Shown: positions 24,346-38,560, counted from the stretch's first letter. The stretch is DNA of 64,000 nucleotides from Lanius collurio (GCA_020086605.1 JACBWW010000016.1:18790412-18854411); one strand, 5' to 3'. Notes: generated by a model from the letters alone, not told the origin. Made by a program: numbers and translations.

Positions 24346-24910
24346 GAGCAATTAAAACCTTTCCTTTCTAGCAATATCCCATCTCTTTGTAGAGAGTGAA
24401 TCCAAATGTCTGTGTTACCAAAGTGTAAGAGATTTTATAAAGAGTTGGTCCAAATACAGTCATGTTTTACCAGCAAGAAGGAAGGGAGAACAACCAGTGG
24501 AAAGCAGCAAGCCTGAGTTGTAGGTGTGCTTTCAGGGCAGATTACATACCCGAGAACACCTTCACCTGAACAGTAAGCAGAAATGGCCCTTATCATCCCC
24601 ACAGTGCACTCCACTGGCATAAAAAGAAAAGCATAAGTCAAGTTTTAATGGAAAACCAGGTAAGAGTAAAACCACAAGAGAGGGGGAGATTGCTGCACAT
24701 CAAAAAGAAATACATTTTGGTGTGGGAGAGTAGATAAAACCCCAATCTGCCTGTACCATTGATTTCCTTCCAGGTGAAGAGAACATTTAACACACTGAGG
24801 TTAAACTTGAACTCTTTCCAGTGCAAATGTACAGAAAGGACAGCAGTGGAGGAATGCTCACCAGAGTTCAGAGAGGGACCTTAATGAAAACATGGAAAAT
24901 GTGGAAAGGG

Positions 24911-24942
24911 AAAAAAAAAAAAAAGAAATAAATAAAAAAAAA
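24911..24942 (+). repeat. A-rich tract
   Basis: A run of 14 A residues is followed by gaaataaat and another nine A residues. It resembles a decayed poly-A tail, but no retroposed gene or SINE body is recognisable upstream. Confidence 0.9.
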
Positions 24943-27844
24943 CAGGGAGAACAGAAACAGGCTGTGTTGCAGTTGAATAAGCTCCGAGAAAATACAGGCA
25001 GTGTTCAGTGAAAGTGAAAAGAGCAAAACCAGAGTAAATGGAAATTGTTCAAAGATAATTGAATGTATGTCCAAGCACTGGCGTGTGCCAGCCAGCAATA
25101 AATACACTGCCTGTGAAAACAAGCTGGTAGGAACTTCTTAAAGCAAACGAGGGGAGCAAGGAGCATCTGCAAGTGGGGTGCAGGGCTGTGGGGACCAGGA
25201 ATAGGGGACAAGGGATGACAGGCTGGGAATGAAGTGGTGAGGCTGGAAATGAGGCAGAACTACGTATTTTGAACTGCATTAAAATAGGACCCCCATGTTT
25301 ACCTTGAGTGTGCTGGAAACCTGAAGGAAAGGCAGCTGGATCATGCTGCAAGGGCCTGGCTGTGGTTGGGGGTGGTTTTGGGACCGTGTTCTGGTAGAAT
25401 AACCAACCATTCATTTAGTAAGATGGTGCAGGAAATCAGTCCTTGCTCTGTGCATGGCTTTGCAGGGAATGAAGCAAAAACAGAGATATGTACCTCAGCT
25501 ATTCCAGCAGACAAAGGGCAGAGAAAGCACAAAAGGGACAGGGAGTTTCTGGCCTGTCTAGAAAAAAAAATCCACAGGGAGCAGGAATAAAAGATTCTTT
25601 CCCAAGAAATATCAAGCCAGTTCAAACCAAGCCTGACCTACTCCAACAGCCCATCTTTGTCACCAGCCAGTGTCCAGAGGAAGACTTTTAAGATTTACAC
25701 CAAGGGATGAGCCCCTTCTCGTGGTATGATGAGTAGTGTTGCTCCTGCAGCAAGAATTGTCCCTGAGCTGAACAGGTAAGTTAAACTGCCCTAAGTTCCT
25801 TGGGCACAGAACGGGACAAACATGGCTCAGCCCTTTTCAGAACCAATTTACCTTCTCTGTTGCCTGGAAAGCCTACTGAGAACCAAGGGGACACCACACA
25901 GGCACAACTTCAAGTCTCAAACCAGGAATCAACATTTGCTGCAGCACACCTAGAGAGGTGTTCCCAAAGCAAAAATTAACGTAGAACTTACAAGGTGTGA
26001 AAAGCTGGTCACCACAACAAATAAAACAATACCTGCCAATAGCAGAAACCTTTCAAAGGCTGCTGGGCTCCTCCATCTGACATAGATTAAAACCAAAGTG
26101 CAAAAGGGGATGTGATATTTGCAACCCCACCAAGGAAATGCAGCAGCAAAACAAGAAAAGGAGCCGTGTCCTCACTTGGTCCACAAGAACATGCCTGGCC
26201 TTGATCAAGCTGATGCTTGCATGAGAGGAGACAGTGCAGACACATTGTCTGGTGAGAAGACCAGGGACTAGCATCAAAAACACTTCCACAAAGATTTGCT
26301 AGGAGAAAATCCCTTTGCTCCAGCTACATTTGTGCTTGCTGTACACTGCCTTCCTCACAGTTCTCAGGAAATGAGTGCTGTGCTGGCTCAGCTCTCCCAA
26401 CCACGGAGTGATGCCTCACTCAGGCTCAGCCAGTGCAGGCACAAGGAAACAAACTAGGGATAGGAGAGCCCCCTGGAAGCAGATCCCCTGTCAAAGCATG
26501 GCTCCCATGAAGAACAGCCAGCAACTGAGCAACCACCCAAGAACTGCTTGGCAAAGTAATTTTGAGCTGATGTAGCTGAGAAAATGTGGGTTTGTCAGAG
26601 TATGCCAGACTGCTCACAAGAAGCATTTGAGCTGACTGCAATTTTGGGTTTTTTTAAATTTATTTTATTTTTAATATCAAAATTACTATGAGTGTTTTTT
26701 GTTTTCAAAACCATGTGTTTTCAAAAAAGAGCATATGCTAGTATCAAGTACTATATAAAATATGGAGAGAAAATAAAAAGTAGGACCTTTCCAGTAGAAA
26801 CAATCTCAGCATTTCAATGCTTTAAATGCTACAATTTTTTCCCTTTTATGCAACTAGATGAACTCTAATTAGTTCTGACTAAAGCATCTGCTTTAGCAAC
26901 ACCTGATCTACAAGCAACAGAGAGACTTCTACTTCTTTCAGTGTGCCTTGTTGAAGTTTCATGTTGGATTAACCAGTAAATCCAGTCAAAAACTCAGAGA
27001 ACAAGGGTAGAAGTAAAACAGGCTCTCCAAAAAGAAGTGAAGAGATTCTGGAAAACAAATTCTGAAAGTGCAAAGATGCCTAGATCCAACACTCTTTCAT
27101 TTCCCTGTGTCTTTTGCAGAAACATGATGTACATTAGATGAATTTATGATGGAAGAAGACAACTCAGCCTAGCCTACAGTGGCTCCAGAGCCCAGCTATT
27201 CCTGTCCCAAGAGCCCAATTCATTTATTGCAGTGTTTTTCATGGATGCTAAAATCCCTTATATTCTCCTCTGAGCTGCTGTTGCCTTTGATTGTACAGAA
27301 GGGATTTCTAAAAGCTTATTTACTGCCATCCTCTGCATCTTGGATGAAAGGGAGACCAGTTCATTTTGAAACAGGATGTTCATCTTTTCCATGGCTAGCA
27401 TAGACTGGGACATCAATAAATTAAGGGTTCTAGGGATTAATAGATTGGAACAAGGTTGGTTAACTTTATGACTAAATGGGAACTAATCTGCTTGCAGGCA
27501 AACTGGAGCTGGGCTGCATTTGTCCTCCATGAGTTTGGGCTGTGAAAATGAAAATTTGATGATGATAGCAGTAATACAAACAGAGATGCTGAATGGAAAA
27601 GGAAAAAAGAGGTTTTTCTCCCTAAAGGAAATGTACACAGGCTCTGCTAGATCTGAAATGATATCTCGCTCAACCTCTTTTCTTTGTGAAAATCACTACT
27701 TCTGAAACAGAAATTCTAGTGAAGGAAAGATCCTATTATCAGCAGCAGTCACATTTCACAGCAATGTGATTAACTGCTGGTCACATGCTCCCCTTGCTCT
27801 CCTCTTGTAGACAGCTCAATAATTTTAACGAGGAAAGAAGACCA

Positions 27845-27938
27845 TCTTTCCCTTTCTTCTTCCTTCCTTTCTTCCTTCCTCCCTTCCCCTCCCCCTTCCC
27901 TTTTTTCTTTCTTCCTTCCCTCCCCTCTCCCCCTTCAG
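27845..27938 (+). repeat. Polypyrimidine tract ending in CAG
   Basis: About 94 bases of C and T in CTTC/CCTT-type units end in ccccttcag at 27930-27938. As a repeat it is an impure (CCTT)n-type microsatellite. The ending also looks like a strong 3' splice acceptor, and an open frame follows to about 28320, but the peptide is unrecognised and no donor is evident. Confidence 0.85.
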
Positions 27939-28244
27939 ACTTCCCTTACAAGGCAGGCAGTTGAAGCTGACCCTTAAGGAAAACCCCACCGGGACCTGGA
28001 TATCACTTATCAAGTCTAAATATGCCGTCCTGGTCCAGGTTGATGTGAAGTGCGGCAGCCACGTCTCAGAAATCTCCCCCTTTCAGAACAAAACCAGTCA
28101 CCTTGGCCAGGAAATGTACTACTTCCATCACAGTCACACTTCAATCACCAGCCTTTCCCTTGTCTCAGCTCCTGTCCTTGGTTCGGAGTATTTACAGCCC
28201 ATCTGTCTGTCTCAAACACACTTCTCACTCAAGAGGGAAATTAA

Positions 28245-28299
28245 TCTCTCCTTCTCTCCCCTCTCTGCTTTCTCTCTCCTTCTCCCTCCCCCTTCCCCC
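28245..28299 (+). repeat. Second polypyrimidine tract
   Basis: About 55 bases of CTCTCC/CTTCTC-type pyrimidine sequence lie 300 bp downstream of the first tract. It is interrupted by single G residues and is a low-complexity repeat. Confidence 0.85.
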
Positions 28300-28468
28300 A
28301 ACACTTGCAATTTGCCATGAACAGCTTCCCTTTTCTCATCTAAAATTCTCGATGACTTTGAAAATTGACTGCACCCACACACCTGGGCACGGTGAGAGAT
28401 AATTGATTGCATTTTTATTTCATCTCTTCCCTAAACTGTTTTCCTTGCTAATGGCCAGTTCTCTGCAA

Positions 28469-28485
28469 TTTTTTTTTTTTTTTTT
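28469..28485 (+). repeat. T17 homopolymer
   Basis: Seventeen uninterrupted T residues. The opposite strand could be a short poly-A tail, but no element body is visible next to it. Confidence 0.95.
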
Positions 28486-28814
28486 AAACTGACACTCTTT
28501 GTGAGGGACTGAGGGGAAAGGAAGAAATAACCAGCTGCTGAATATTGTCTCTCCTGCCTCTCCAAGGAATTAAAAGCTCGATGAGTGATGAGGATCCTGC
28601 ACGGAGCCAGATCAGATCTCACAGGGTCCAGGTGATAGAAAGCTTTGTGGGAAACTCTCTGGGGCTTTGCAAAGGGACATATCCTGTAGCACTGCTAAAA
28701 GCAAAGGTCACACGGGATGCACAACCAGTAACTGGGGGCACCTCCATGTTTTTCAGTTTCACCTTTACGGCTTGAGTTACTCACTGCTCCTGCACCCTCT
28801 TTCCAAACAGGCTA

Positions 28815-28870
28815 CTTATTTTACAAACAGGGAAACTGAGGCATGGTGGGGAAGGGTGATTTCCATGAAA
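28815..28870 (-). mobile_element. MIR (CORE-SINE) remnant, antisense
   Basis: The segment ttttacaaacagggaaactg followed by aggcatgg is the reverse complement of the conserved MIR portion (approximately ccatgcctcagtttcc then tgtaaaa). Similarity continues weakly to about 28866. Only part of the element survives. Confidence 0.6.
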
Positions 28871-31800
28871 CCTCATGAGATGGGAGGCATTACAACTGCC
28901 AAAGCACAGAACTGCCAGAGGGAACACCCTGCTTTTACATCCAGATTGTCCAGCTTGGTATCAACTGAGGACAGAGAAAAATATTCAGATATGGATATTG
29001 ACCTTGGCTCCTAGAGCCAAAGGAAGGCTCTTAAAAAGTCAGACAAGTTTTTCAGGTAAAATATTGGCTGTGATGTCTCTGAGTCAGTTTCCCCACAGTA
29101 ACAGTGACAGGCCAGTTTGATTGTGAATCTGCCTCCCATCATCAGGAACTGGTGGCTGCCCTGTTGTCTCTCAGGATGAAAGGATATTACCAGAACATTT
29201 GCTCCCAGCGAAACTCTGCTTCTCCTCCCATCCTCTAACTCCTCTGGAAATCTTGTTCCAGAGGGTATAGTGGAGATTATGGAGATTGAAAGTAGGATGG
29301 AGGGAAAAAGGATGAGTTTCATGGGCGGAGTGAAATGGAATTAGTAAAACCAAGTCAATCAGCTAAACCCAGATGGCTGGTTAGGTGAATTCCTGCTTGT
29401 GATGTCCTCCTTAAGGTCATTTCATGATAAGTAAAAATTGTTCTTTGTGCTGAGTGGTGGTTCTCACCACAGGAATGTGCTGAGGGAAAAGCACAAGTTT
29501 CTGAGGTGTGTTGGGTCAATCTGCCTGCAGCTGGAAGCCCAGCAAGATCAATCTGGAGACAGATGGCAGCTCAGGAGAAGCCACCTCTGAAATGACACAC
29601 AGCATTTAACCCTCAAATCCTGACAGATTCTGTGTATCCAAGTTGCCTGAAGAAACTGAACACACCCATGGGCAAAATCATGTTTGTATCTTATAAAACA
29701 AGTATTAAATGGGAAAAGGCCACGGTCCACAGTCTGAGGAAGATTATGAGCATGTCTCTTTGACAGTCTAATTGAGCTGTGCAAGGAAAAGAAATGAGGC
29801 TCCTGAGGAGAAGGAAGGAAAAGGTCTGGATTTGGTCTGCAATAGGCACTCACCTCTGATTTCCATTGTTTCCATGGCCAACGAGATCCTAGCACTGAAA
29901 TCAGCCTTCAGCTTAATTCTATACCTGCGAGCTCAAGACTGAGAAAAAAGTTGAGAGAATTTGCAGTCACATGAGATTTCTGCAGTGCAAGATGACAGAA
30001 ATCCTGTAAAGTATCTTGATTTTGCCAGATTACTTGCCTAAACCTAAAGATATTCTGGCACTATGCAGTTTAAAACATACCCCGTGCTTTAGCTCAAGTC
30101 TGTGCAGCAAAACTTGATCCAAAAGAAACTTCTCCTTCTCCATCCATGGCTGTAACCTCTCCAGCAAACTGTGAGTTTGCATTTAGCTGGGCTAAGCCAA
30201 TTTACCTCAAGTCTCATAAAGCCAAAGCTGCTCTAACATTTTGCTAATCTGTAAGAGACAGGAACATCCTTCACTTCTAACCTTTCCAGCACAGATCAGC
30301 TGATTAGATACATCAAATACCGGTGTCAGAGATGAGCCAGAGCAGCAGCAGTGGGAAATAAGATTTAGCCCCCACCTTCATTTAATTTTTATGATAAAAA
30401 TGTTTCAAAACCCGGTTATGTCCAAGGGTATCCTCAGGTTGGATGAAGGTGTCAGGCAGATACTGGACCCTTCTTTTCTCTTAGTCCATTGCAAAAGACA
30501 GAAAGAACAGGCTGGTGCTTCCAGGAATGCAGGGCAGGTTTCTAGGGAGAGATTCCTGGGGGTGCATTCCTGAAGGATTTTGAGGCAAAGCTTACCCAAC
30601 AACAGCATTTAGAAAAGGGTGGATAATACTGTTAGGGAGAATATGGATTTGTTTGAAATATTCGTCCTCCCTACACAAAACTATTTCCCCTTTTGTCTAT
30701 TTCAGTGAGTACATAGCTCCTCTCCACTTTTATACTCTGAGGTGTTTACACAACCTTCACTCAAGGACCACAGATTTAACCATAAACATGTTTTATCCTT
30801 TCTTTTCCCCTCATCCATGGATTTCTGTAAGTGCAAGAATGGAGAAGTGCTCCCCAGGGCAGGCTCCCCTCTCATCAGTGTGCAGTGACCTCAGGGCTCA
30901 ACCTTTGGCTTTGCCAAATGTGTACAAACACAAATTTTGTACAGGGCTGCAGAACAATTCTGTTTTAACATTCCCTTTAAAAGTCAAACCTTCTTGTTAT
31001 TTATTGTCAGTTTTCAGACCAAGGCAACAATACCCATTCCTGGTGTGTTGACCTGCCATGACCTGCCCAGCCTTTTTGGCTATCTCCAACATTACCAAAA
31101 ACCATTTCCAGGGCTGCTGAGTTAACTTTTGCTGCCCCTACACAGCTCTATCCCCACAGGTGCCTGAAGGCCAACAAATGGCAGTTTCTCTATTTGCCAA
31201 CTGGAAATCAACCCCTTTTTTTCCTGAGTGCTCCATTAATAGACACTCACAAGCAAAAGGATGAGGCAATTCAAGTCCCAGCCCAATGGGAATCCTTTCT
31301 CTATGTCCAGCAGGCCCTGGATCAGGCTTCTACCCAGGCAGTAATTACTTGAAAAGAAAGAACTGTTGTAATCTTTGGAGCAAGCACGGGGCAGAGGATC
31401 ATTCACAAGTGTTAACCTTGCTCTGATGTGCCAGCGCCTCAGCTCCTTCCTCGTCTTAAAGCATCATTTTTGGGGTCAGCCATCTCTAACTCAAGTACTG
31501 GGTATGACCTCCTGCACTCCTGTGGGAAAGGAAAATCTTAAATTTGAAACCCAGAAGATGCAATCTCCAATGAGCCACATAGCTCTGGCTCTCTCAGCAA
31601 GGGTTTGTGTCTTTGTGGACAGGCTGGGTTGTTTTGGTTTTTTTCACCAATATATTTCAAACAACAGGGGAAATGTAACAAACCAACCATTTAATTAGAA
31701 GGAACTGCAGAAAGCAGGAAAAGAGCAATGCTGTACAGAGTGACTGTGTTTCCTCTCGATTTATTTCACACAAACAGAAGTGTTAGTGACAGCAAAAGAA

Positions 31801-34677
31801 ATAATACTAATTCCTGAAAGAATAATTAAAAATAAAACCAAAACAATAAAACCCAAAGCCAACAACAAGTTAACAGTACTGTTTATAGGCAGTCTGCAAA
31901 ATGAGCAAGGCCTTACTTGGTCCAGACAGAATTTGATCTGTACTAGAACCATCCTCTTTGGGATGTCCTATAAATGCAATTGATATTCCACTGAAGCATG
32001 GGAGAGTCACTGATCCTGCCCAGTCTCACTAATAAATTCTGTTTTAGCAGCAGCAAAACCAGAATTTTGAAGAATTGTTTTATACCTTATATACATTGAT
32101 AATTCTTTTATATTTCCCTAACTGGAGTCCAAATAAGCAAACATTTTAATCTCTACACATATTCCAAAGCTTCAGTTCCCTCAAGTGACCTGACCTTGGT
32201 TAGAGCTGTGATGGAGTCACTGCCATAACTCCACTGCCACACACACCTCATAGGTGGTACCTGAGAACCACCAGACTTAAACCTGCAGCCCCACCCTGTG
32301 CTGCCCCTGATCTGACAGAAACCACAGCTTGCCTGAGCTGTGTGAGACCTGAATGTGGTTTGATGCCATGAGACCACTATGGAATCCAGAATGATTTCAC
32401 AGGGCCCCTGCTCAAAAAGATTTGCAGCTCTCACAGTAGTCATGGATACATTTAAAAAACATGGTTTTCAACCCAGAGAAGGATTCAAGTAGGTCCTGAT
32501 ACCTGACAAAACCATAGAAGACACAAAACTCAGAGTGAACAAGAGAGTACCTTGTGTAGCTTAAAATTTGTGCTGCTTCTGCAGGATTTGTCTCGTGGAG
32601 CAGGTGAGACAGGAGTGAGCTGCTCTGCGTGGAGCAGCACAGCCCCCATGGCAGCAGTCAGGCTCTGAACCTGACAGAGCTAACAGGAAAACAATATGTA
32701 ATTACTGTGTTTGCAAATGCAGGGATTTGAGGACTCTTGGGTAAATAAGAGGTGTCCTCAGCCACAGAGAAGTGAATTTAATGATATTTAGTAGGAAGAG
32801 CTATGAGTACAGTGCCATGGAAATGTCAAGTAGCCTCTAAATGAGAAGAATCAGACCCTAAATTTTCAAAGAGGAGGAGCCCATGGAGAAAGCATGTGAG
32901 AGAGAAAAGACAGCACAGTTATTTAAAGTGCAGGTACTGCCAGGATCACTTGGGTACAGGAGGATTTGTACGCAAAGGAATCACAGAGATGCCAAAGGCC
33001 TTCTTACAGATCTGGCCAGTATTCCCTCACAGAAGACCAACATCAAGAAATGGAGAGGAGGTCCTGGAGCTCCAGCAGGTTCACCTGCATCCAGAGAGAC
33101 AACCTCAAACCTTACTTTCTGTAAAACACCCAAGGCTGTGGGTGAAGATGGTCTGTCTCCAAATGGAGATGAACCAGAAGCTGACAAACATGTCTGGGCT
33201 GGGCCTGGGATTTAGAGGGGACAAGAAGGTCAGGTGGGCACTACCAAATGATGGAGAAGATCAGCTTGGAGCAGATATCATTGGAAAAAGTAAATCCATG
33301 TGCATCATGCAGCTGAAGGGAATGTGGTGGCCTTAGGTCCATTTGCCAGTGGAAATCGTCCACAAGATGAAACCTGCTGAAGGGGTTGGCAGCCTTTTTG
33401 CATATTTTTGCAGAATAAGGTGCTCAGTGGGCTATTGAGAAGTCTTTATTTTCACCTCTAACTCTGGTTCCACCAGATGAGGGCTGAGGCACAGTGGCAT
33501 GGGTAAGCTCTCCCATGGATACATTTTTGGGGGCTGTTAATTCAGCACTAAATTCACATACATGGGAAACATTCTCATCAGAAGATATAAAAGCAATTCC
33601 ATGTATGTCACACCATTCACAGCATCTCACAGCCACTCTCTGGAGCATTCAAATATAGCATAGTCAGACCTGCTGAGACTTAGAGACACTGGGTCACCCC
33701 TGAATGCACAGTTACAGCCTTTCCCTACACCCTGGTGACCTGGCTGGTAATGGATGTTTCAATGAAGAGCCCAGAAACACAGAAACTGTCTCACACCAAT
33801 TGCATTTGAGGGTATTGTCCTCTCAACAACACAGCCTGCACTCAGCAGCTCTCCAGAGCCAAACAAGCTGGAGGCAGCTGAAAGCACTTGCTTCTTCAGG
33901 GAAACCTAAACCTGCCTCCTGGTATCCAGGAGAAATCCTGCTGAAACACCCAGCTGCAGCAGGGTAAATAGCAGTCTCTCTTGCGGGGCCACATTCTCAT
34001 TCAGCTCGGGCAAACACTTCTGCCACGGCTGGAGGATGCTGCTGAGGATGCAAGTTTCCTAAGCTCACAGTTTAGTCACTTGGAGCTGTGTTGATCTACT
34101 CCTGCCTCTTAACCTCAGTCAAAATCCACTCATGTACCTCACTGAAACAAGTTGTTGTTCTCTGTAAAGGATATAAGCACCTCTACGTGACAACAGGGGG
34201 ATTCCCTCTGTCAGTGTTTGCGACAATTTCGTGGCCCAGCCAGTGGACATCAGGGCAGACAAAACCACAAAGTGAGGTCTGAACTCAAAGCATCAGTGCT
34301 GGCATGAGGACAACAACAGCATCTGAGGAGTGCATGTTCACATCAGTGCATTTCAGGGAGCAGCAGGGCTGTACTGGACCTCCACATGCACCTGGCTGTG
34401 CCCTCCACTGGCTTGGCTGAGCTCCTCACCAGCGTGAGCCAAATGGAATTTACCCACCTGGGCTTGTGCTTGCTTCTCTTGCTTCATGCCCACTTGTGGA
34501 ACAAAGCCCTTGTCAGTTTAGAAACAATCTAACCTGTAGCCTTTTCAAAGCCCCAAGAGGGATGGAAAAGGTGAGAAAGAAAAATGAAATTAAAAGGAAA
34601 TTAATGATACAGTTTTGTTAACAGGTAATTTTGAAAGCTAATGCCGACTTTTTAATTTAGCACAGCTTCAGCACAGC

Positions 34678-34806
34678 ATGCCAGGGTCAGGCTGGGTGGG
34701 GGTCTGAGCAACCTGGTCTAGCTAGAGGTGTCCCTGCCCAAGGCAGGGGGTCAGCACGAGGTGGTCTTTAAGGCCCCTTCCAACCCAAATAATTCTGATT
34801 CTATGC
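34678..34806 (+). mobile_element. CR1 LINE, 3' terminal fragment
   Basis: A sense-orientation CR1 3' end contains ccagggtcaggctgggtggg, gagcaacctggtctagct, ggtgtccctgcccaaggcag, a ggtggtctttaag block and ccccttccaacccaaat, ending in attctgattctatg. It is about 130 bp, severely 5' truncated, and more diverged than textbook CR1 but unmistakable. Confidence 0.92.
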
Positions 34807-35982
34807 AGAAAGTGTGGCTGTCTGTCTCATTTGCTAAAGCACCTCTTCCCCAGCACAGTGATGACTATACTCTTCGGTAATTCAGTTTAATTGAAATTCC
34901 ATGCCTGTTAAATTCTGAGTCCTATATCGATCAACATATGTCAACTGTGGAAAATTGTACTAAATTGTGTTGTTTTACTGTGCAGCAGTCAACTATCTGT
35001 TGGTGTCTGAAGTTAGTTTATTTCACCTACTCAAAATTGGGCCTGGACTGATATTACATCTAGAATTGGATTTTCTGTTCTTGATTTTTAATAACTAGGA
35101 TTTGCACCACACTCAGAGAGATAAACAGAGCCAGCAATTGGGGCTGTGGATCCATCAGCTCTTAGGTGTGAAGCAGAGCCTTGCCTGGCTTGGAGCTGCG
35201 TGGGAAGCCTCAGGACCAGTCAGCTCTTGGACAAGGTGGTGCTGAGACATCAACAAGCAGCTCTCTCCCCTCTCTGCTGGTCCTGAGCTGATCCCATGGC
35301 ACAGGATACTTGGCACTTAATCATGCTCTCCCTCTATCTGATTTGTTCCCATGCTAAATGATGCTGAGTTCTGCTGACCTTTTCTCTCAAATCCTGTTTT
35401 CCAGATCTCCAGTTGTTTCTGCAGTTATTCTCCTCCTGACCCAAATTTGGGGGGAGGGAATGTATAAAAAAGAAATACATTCCACACTCAGAACTAACAT
35501 CTGTGCCCTGTCTGTGACCTCACAAATGCTGAGGAAAGGCTCATTCCAGCACCTCTTTCCATGAGACAATGCTGGTTTCCCCCCTACAACAGAATTTATA
35601 TCATGCTGGTGATAGTTCCCAAACCCTTTCCATCACTAGTTTGCCTCCTGCTTCAATCCATACAGCAATTCCTCCTGCTCGTGTATAAATTCCTGCTTTG
35701 CTTTCACTGAATTGCATCCTCCCTCTCTTTCATTTTTTTTCAGAACATTTCTCCAATTTGTTTGATCTTCTCAAGTGGAAGCCCTTGCACTGAGCAGCCT
35801 CTACAAACACACGGTGCGGTTTAAATTCCCCAGTGTTAAAAATATATGCTTGACTGTAAAACACTCTACTTTTTATATGGAAATAGCAGCTCACTGGGAC
35901 ACAAGTGGCACTGTGCTGTATGGCATGCTGAAGCAATCTGGGAGGAAGGAAAACTAATACATACCAAAAGTAAAATCACAAA

Positions 35983-36020
35983 GTAAATAAATAAATAAGT
36001 AAATAAATAAATAAATAAAG
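35983..36020 (+). repeat. (AAAT)n microsatellite
   Basis: About nine TAAA units with one interruption (aagt at 35997-36000). A typical tetranucleotide microsatellite that is probably length-variable. Confidence 0.95.
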
Positions 36021-38519
36021 CAAGCAAATGGGATTGAATTTACAAATATATCAAAAACTTCCTATGCGGAGACATTTACTTTCCATGCAAAAGTAGTTTC
36101 TTATCTGCTTTTATCTCCATGCTGTGTGCACACTGTGCAGCTCAGGGGACTGCCTGCTTGATGTGTTATTGATTTCAGGGGGAGGGGGACACACAGAACT
36201 GACAGAAACTTCTTTAGCAAGTAGCACAACTATTCACTCAACATCCATTGGCCTCTGAAACCAATTCTGCCCTCTTTTCCATGTTTTCTCATTTTGTTTT
36301 CAATCACCACTGACATACCTTCAGCTTTCCTCTCTTTCACACTGCAGAGGGGAAGCAGCAATAATTAATTCTAATCGCAGAGAAGAAAAGCGCGACTGCA
36401 GAGAATGTCCACTGGAAAAATATGGCCAGAAACTCCCCACTCATGCCCCTGCCTGTCTGCAACCATAATGCACAAAGAGCTGTGAATGCAAAAGGGAGAG
36501 GAAAAGCACCTTGTGCTTTTAGTAGATCAGGAGTGAAAGGGAGACAAAGCAAAGCTGTGTTTAAATTTCTATGCAATGCATGGAGCAATGCCTCAGAGCG
36601 AAGGCACAAGTCAGATGGTCAGCAGAACCCTGGGACATCTCTCTGCCAGACTGGGACAGACTGGTGGGCCCCATAAAGGCAGTTCCCACTTTGTGATACT
36701 GCTCATACCTCTGTGATACTGCATCCAGAATTTGACTGGCTGAATAAAACTGATTCTAAGAAGTGGGAGGTCATCAGTAGACAGACCTGGGCTCCTCTTG
36801 GTGTCCAGGTCTTGGTGTTTAATCCCTTAGGTAGAAGGACAAGACATTATCTCTTTTGTAGAAGAGAGGCAGATGTGCCATTAAACAAGAATTGTTTGGA
36901 GGGAAAGAGACACTAAATTATTTTAAGAAACATCAAAGGTAGAACATTACTTAAACAGGGATTTTAGAAAAACAAGTGTATAAAAACAAAAATAAGCGAG
37001 GAAAAAAAAACCTCCAAAATTTTGTCTGATATAATTAAACTGATAGGTTTCTCTAATTTTTAAGTTTCTTCATTTAGATGTCTCTGTATTTGGGCTTAAA
37101 CAAGTCTCTCAATAGCCTGACAACAGAGTGTTATGGGATTTGGTACAGGGGTTTAGACATGCTTTCCTTCAGGTCAGGTGATGCCTCTAAAATTCACAGC
37201 ATGCTCTGAAATTCCACACCGTACATTTTACACCCCTTTCTCCTCCAAGAAAAACACTTGAACTGAAAGAATCTTGCAAAAAGCACTAATATTTCTTTTC
37301 TCAAGTGATCCAAAATGTTCTAGACTTTTACTCACGACTAATAAGGGGTCACCTCTGCATTGAAATATGAGTAATTACTTAGCAGCATACACTAACACAA
37401 AATAAAACCCCTTTAAGACAAGAATGACAAGCAGTAAGTCTGCATGAGAAGTTCAGAGAGATAAAAGATCATTACATCTGCATCCCAATTTGGCAAAGAG
37501 AGGTAGCTGCTAGAACAGCAAACACTGGTGTCAGCTTCTGGTATTAAAATTCATATAATCTAAGGGCATATGGATTAAAAAAAAAAATCCCAACAAAAAG
37601 AAGCAGTGAATTATTTCAGTATGCTCTGAGTCCATGAAAGAGAGTTATTCCAGCAAGTATAAACTTAATTCTGTGTGGTCAGAATGGCTTAGTGGAGGGG
37701 TCTGGAGAAGTGAAAGAATGGGCTTCTCTCAACATTTTGGATTCATGGAAACTCCTAAAAAAGCAACTGCTGCAATGTCCCACTTCTATAGGGGCACTGG
37801 GGGGCTTTTTTAGATATTTATGGTCATTCTTGCTTCTGGTTTCTACCAGAACATGGAATAAAGACAACAAATAAAAAAAGTTGTTTTGCAGATATTTTGA
37901 ACCCAGGAAAACATTTGGTTTACCCTGGGGCTATACAAAGTCAATGGCCCTTGGAGCAATTTTGACTGGTGTTTATTTCTCCTGCTTGCTGTAGGCACTC
38001 AGGGAAACATTTCTTGCACTATTTCAGTGGCTTTATACTGCATGGAAGCTAAAAATCTCTGTGTCCTCATCTCTCTAACATATCACTGTGCTGACAGAGA
38101 CAGGAAAAGCACCCAGCAAATACGGTGTGTTGACTTGTTCCTGACATGCATAAAAGGAAGCAAGGAAGATGTAATTTCAGTATTTTATTATACTCCAATT
38201 TTCACTCAATCTGATTGTAACAAGCCATTTTCAGAGCCAATACCTTCTTTCAGAGAAGCCTCAGAAGCGGGGACATTTTTTTTATCAGTGTGAGAGTAGC
38301 TTATTGCAGTGTTGATTTATACCAAGGAGCAGGTGGGATAACTTGAGGCCAGCTTGAAGCTTTACATTCAATAAGCAATGGGCAAATGCAACTCATCACT
38401 GTGTGGTCTGCTGTGAAAATACTACTTGCTATTTTGATTTCCACAAAAGAGCTGATGCTTTTTAAAAGAATGTGTTGTGTCCCTGAAGGTGACAGAAACC
38501 CAGGTGATATGAAAAACGT

Positions 38520-38560
38520 TGATTAATCAGGTAGGCATCCCCCCCCCCAAATATATATTT
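38520..38560. repeat. Palindrome, C10 run and short TA run
   Basis: TGATTAATCA (38520-38529) is a perfect 10-bp palindrome resembling a paired homeodomain or HNF1-type half-site. It is followed by ten C residues (38539-38548) and an ATATATATTT stretch. Confidence 0.8.

Larger units (their letters stand above)
23761..34677. other. Non-coding stretch, no gene seen
   Basis: No recognised gene. Identified contents are a perfect hairpin (24319-24345), an A-rich tract (24911-24942), two polypyrimidine tracts (27845-27938 and 28245-28299), a 17-base T run (28469-28485), a MIR remnant (28815-28870) and an A-rich patch near 31790-31875. Two overlapping plus-strand open frames at 32883-33336 (110 and 146 codons) match no family I know and have no supporting splice or promoter context, so they are left out. 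Confidence 0.5.

Noticed and set aside
32584..32602. Tiny exon-like segment between ttctgcag and a gtgaga donor
   Set aside because: At 19 bases with no flanking exons, acceptor- and donor-like motifs at this spacing are expected by chance.
32883..33336. Overlapping 110- and 146-codon plus-strand frames
   Set aside because: Two different frames are open over the same DNA, and a minus-strand frame is open too. That points to stop-poor composition rather than coding constraint.
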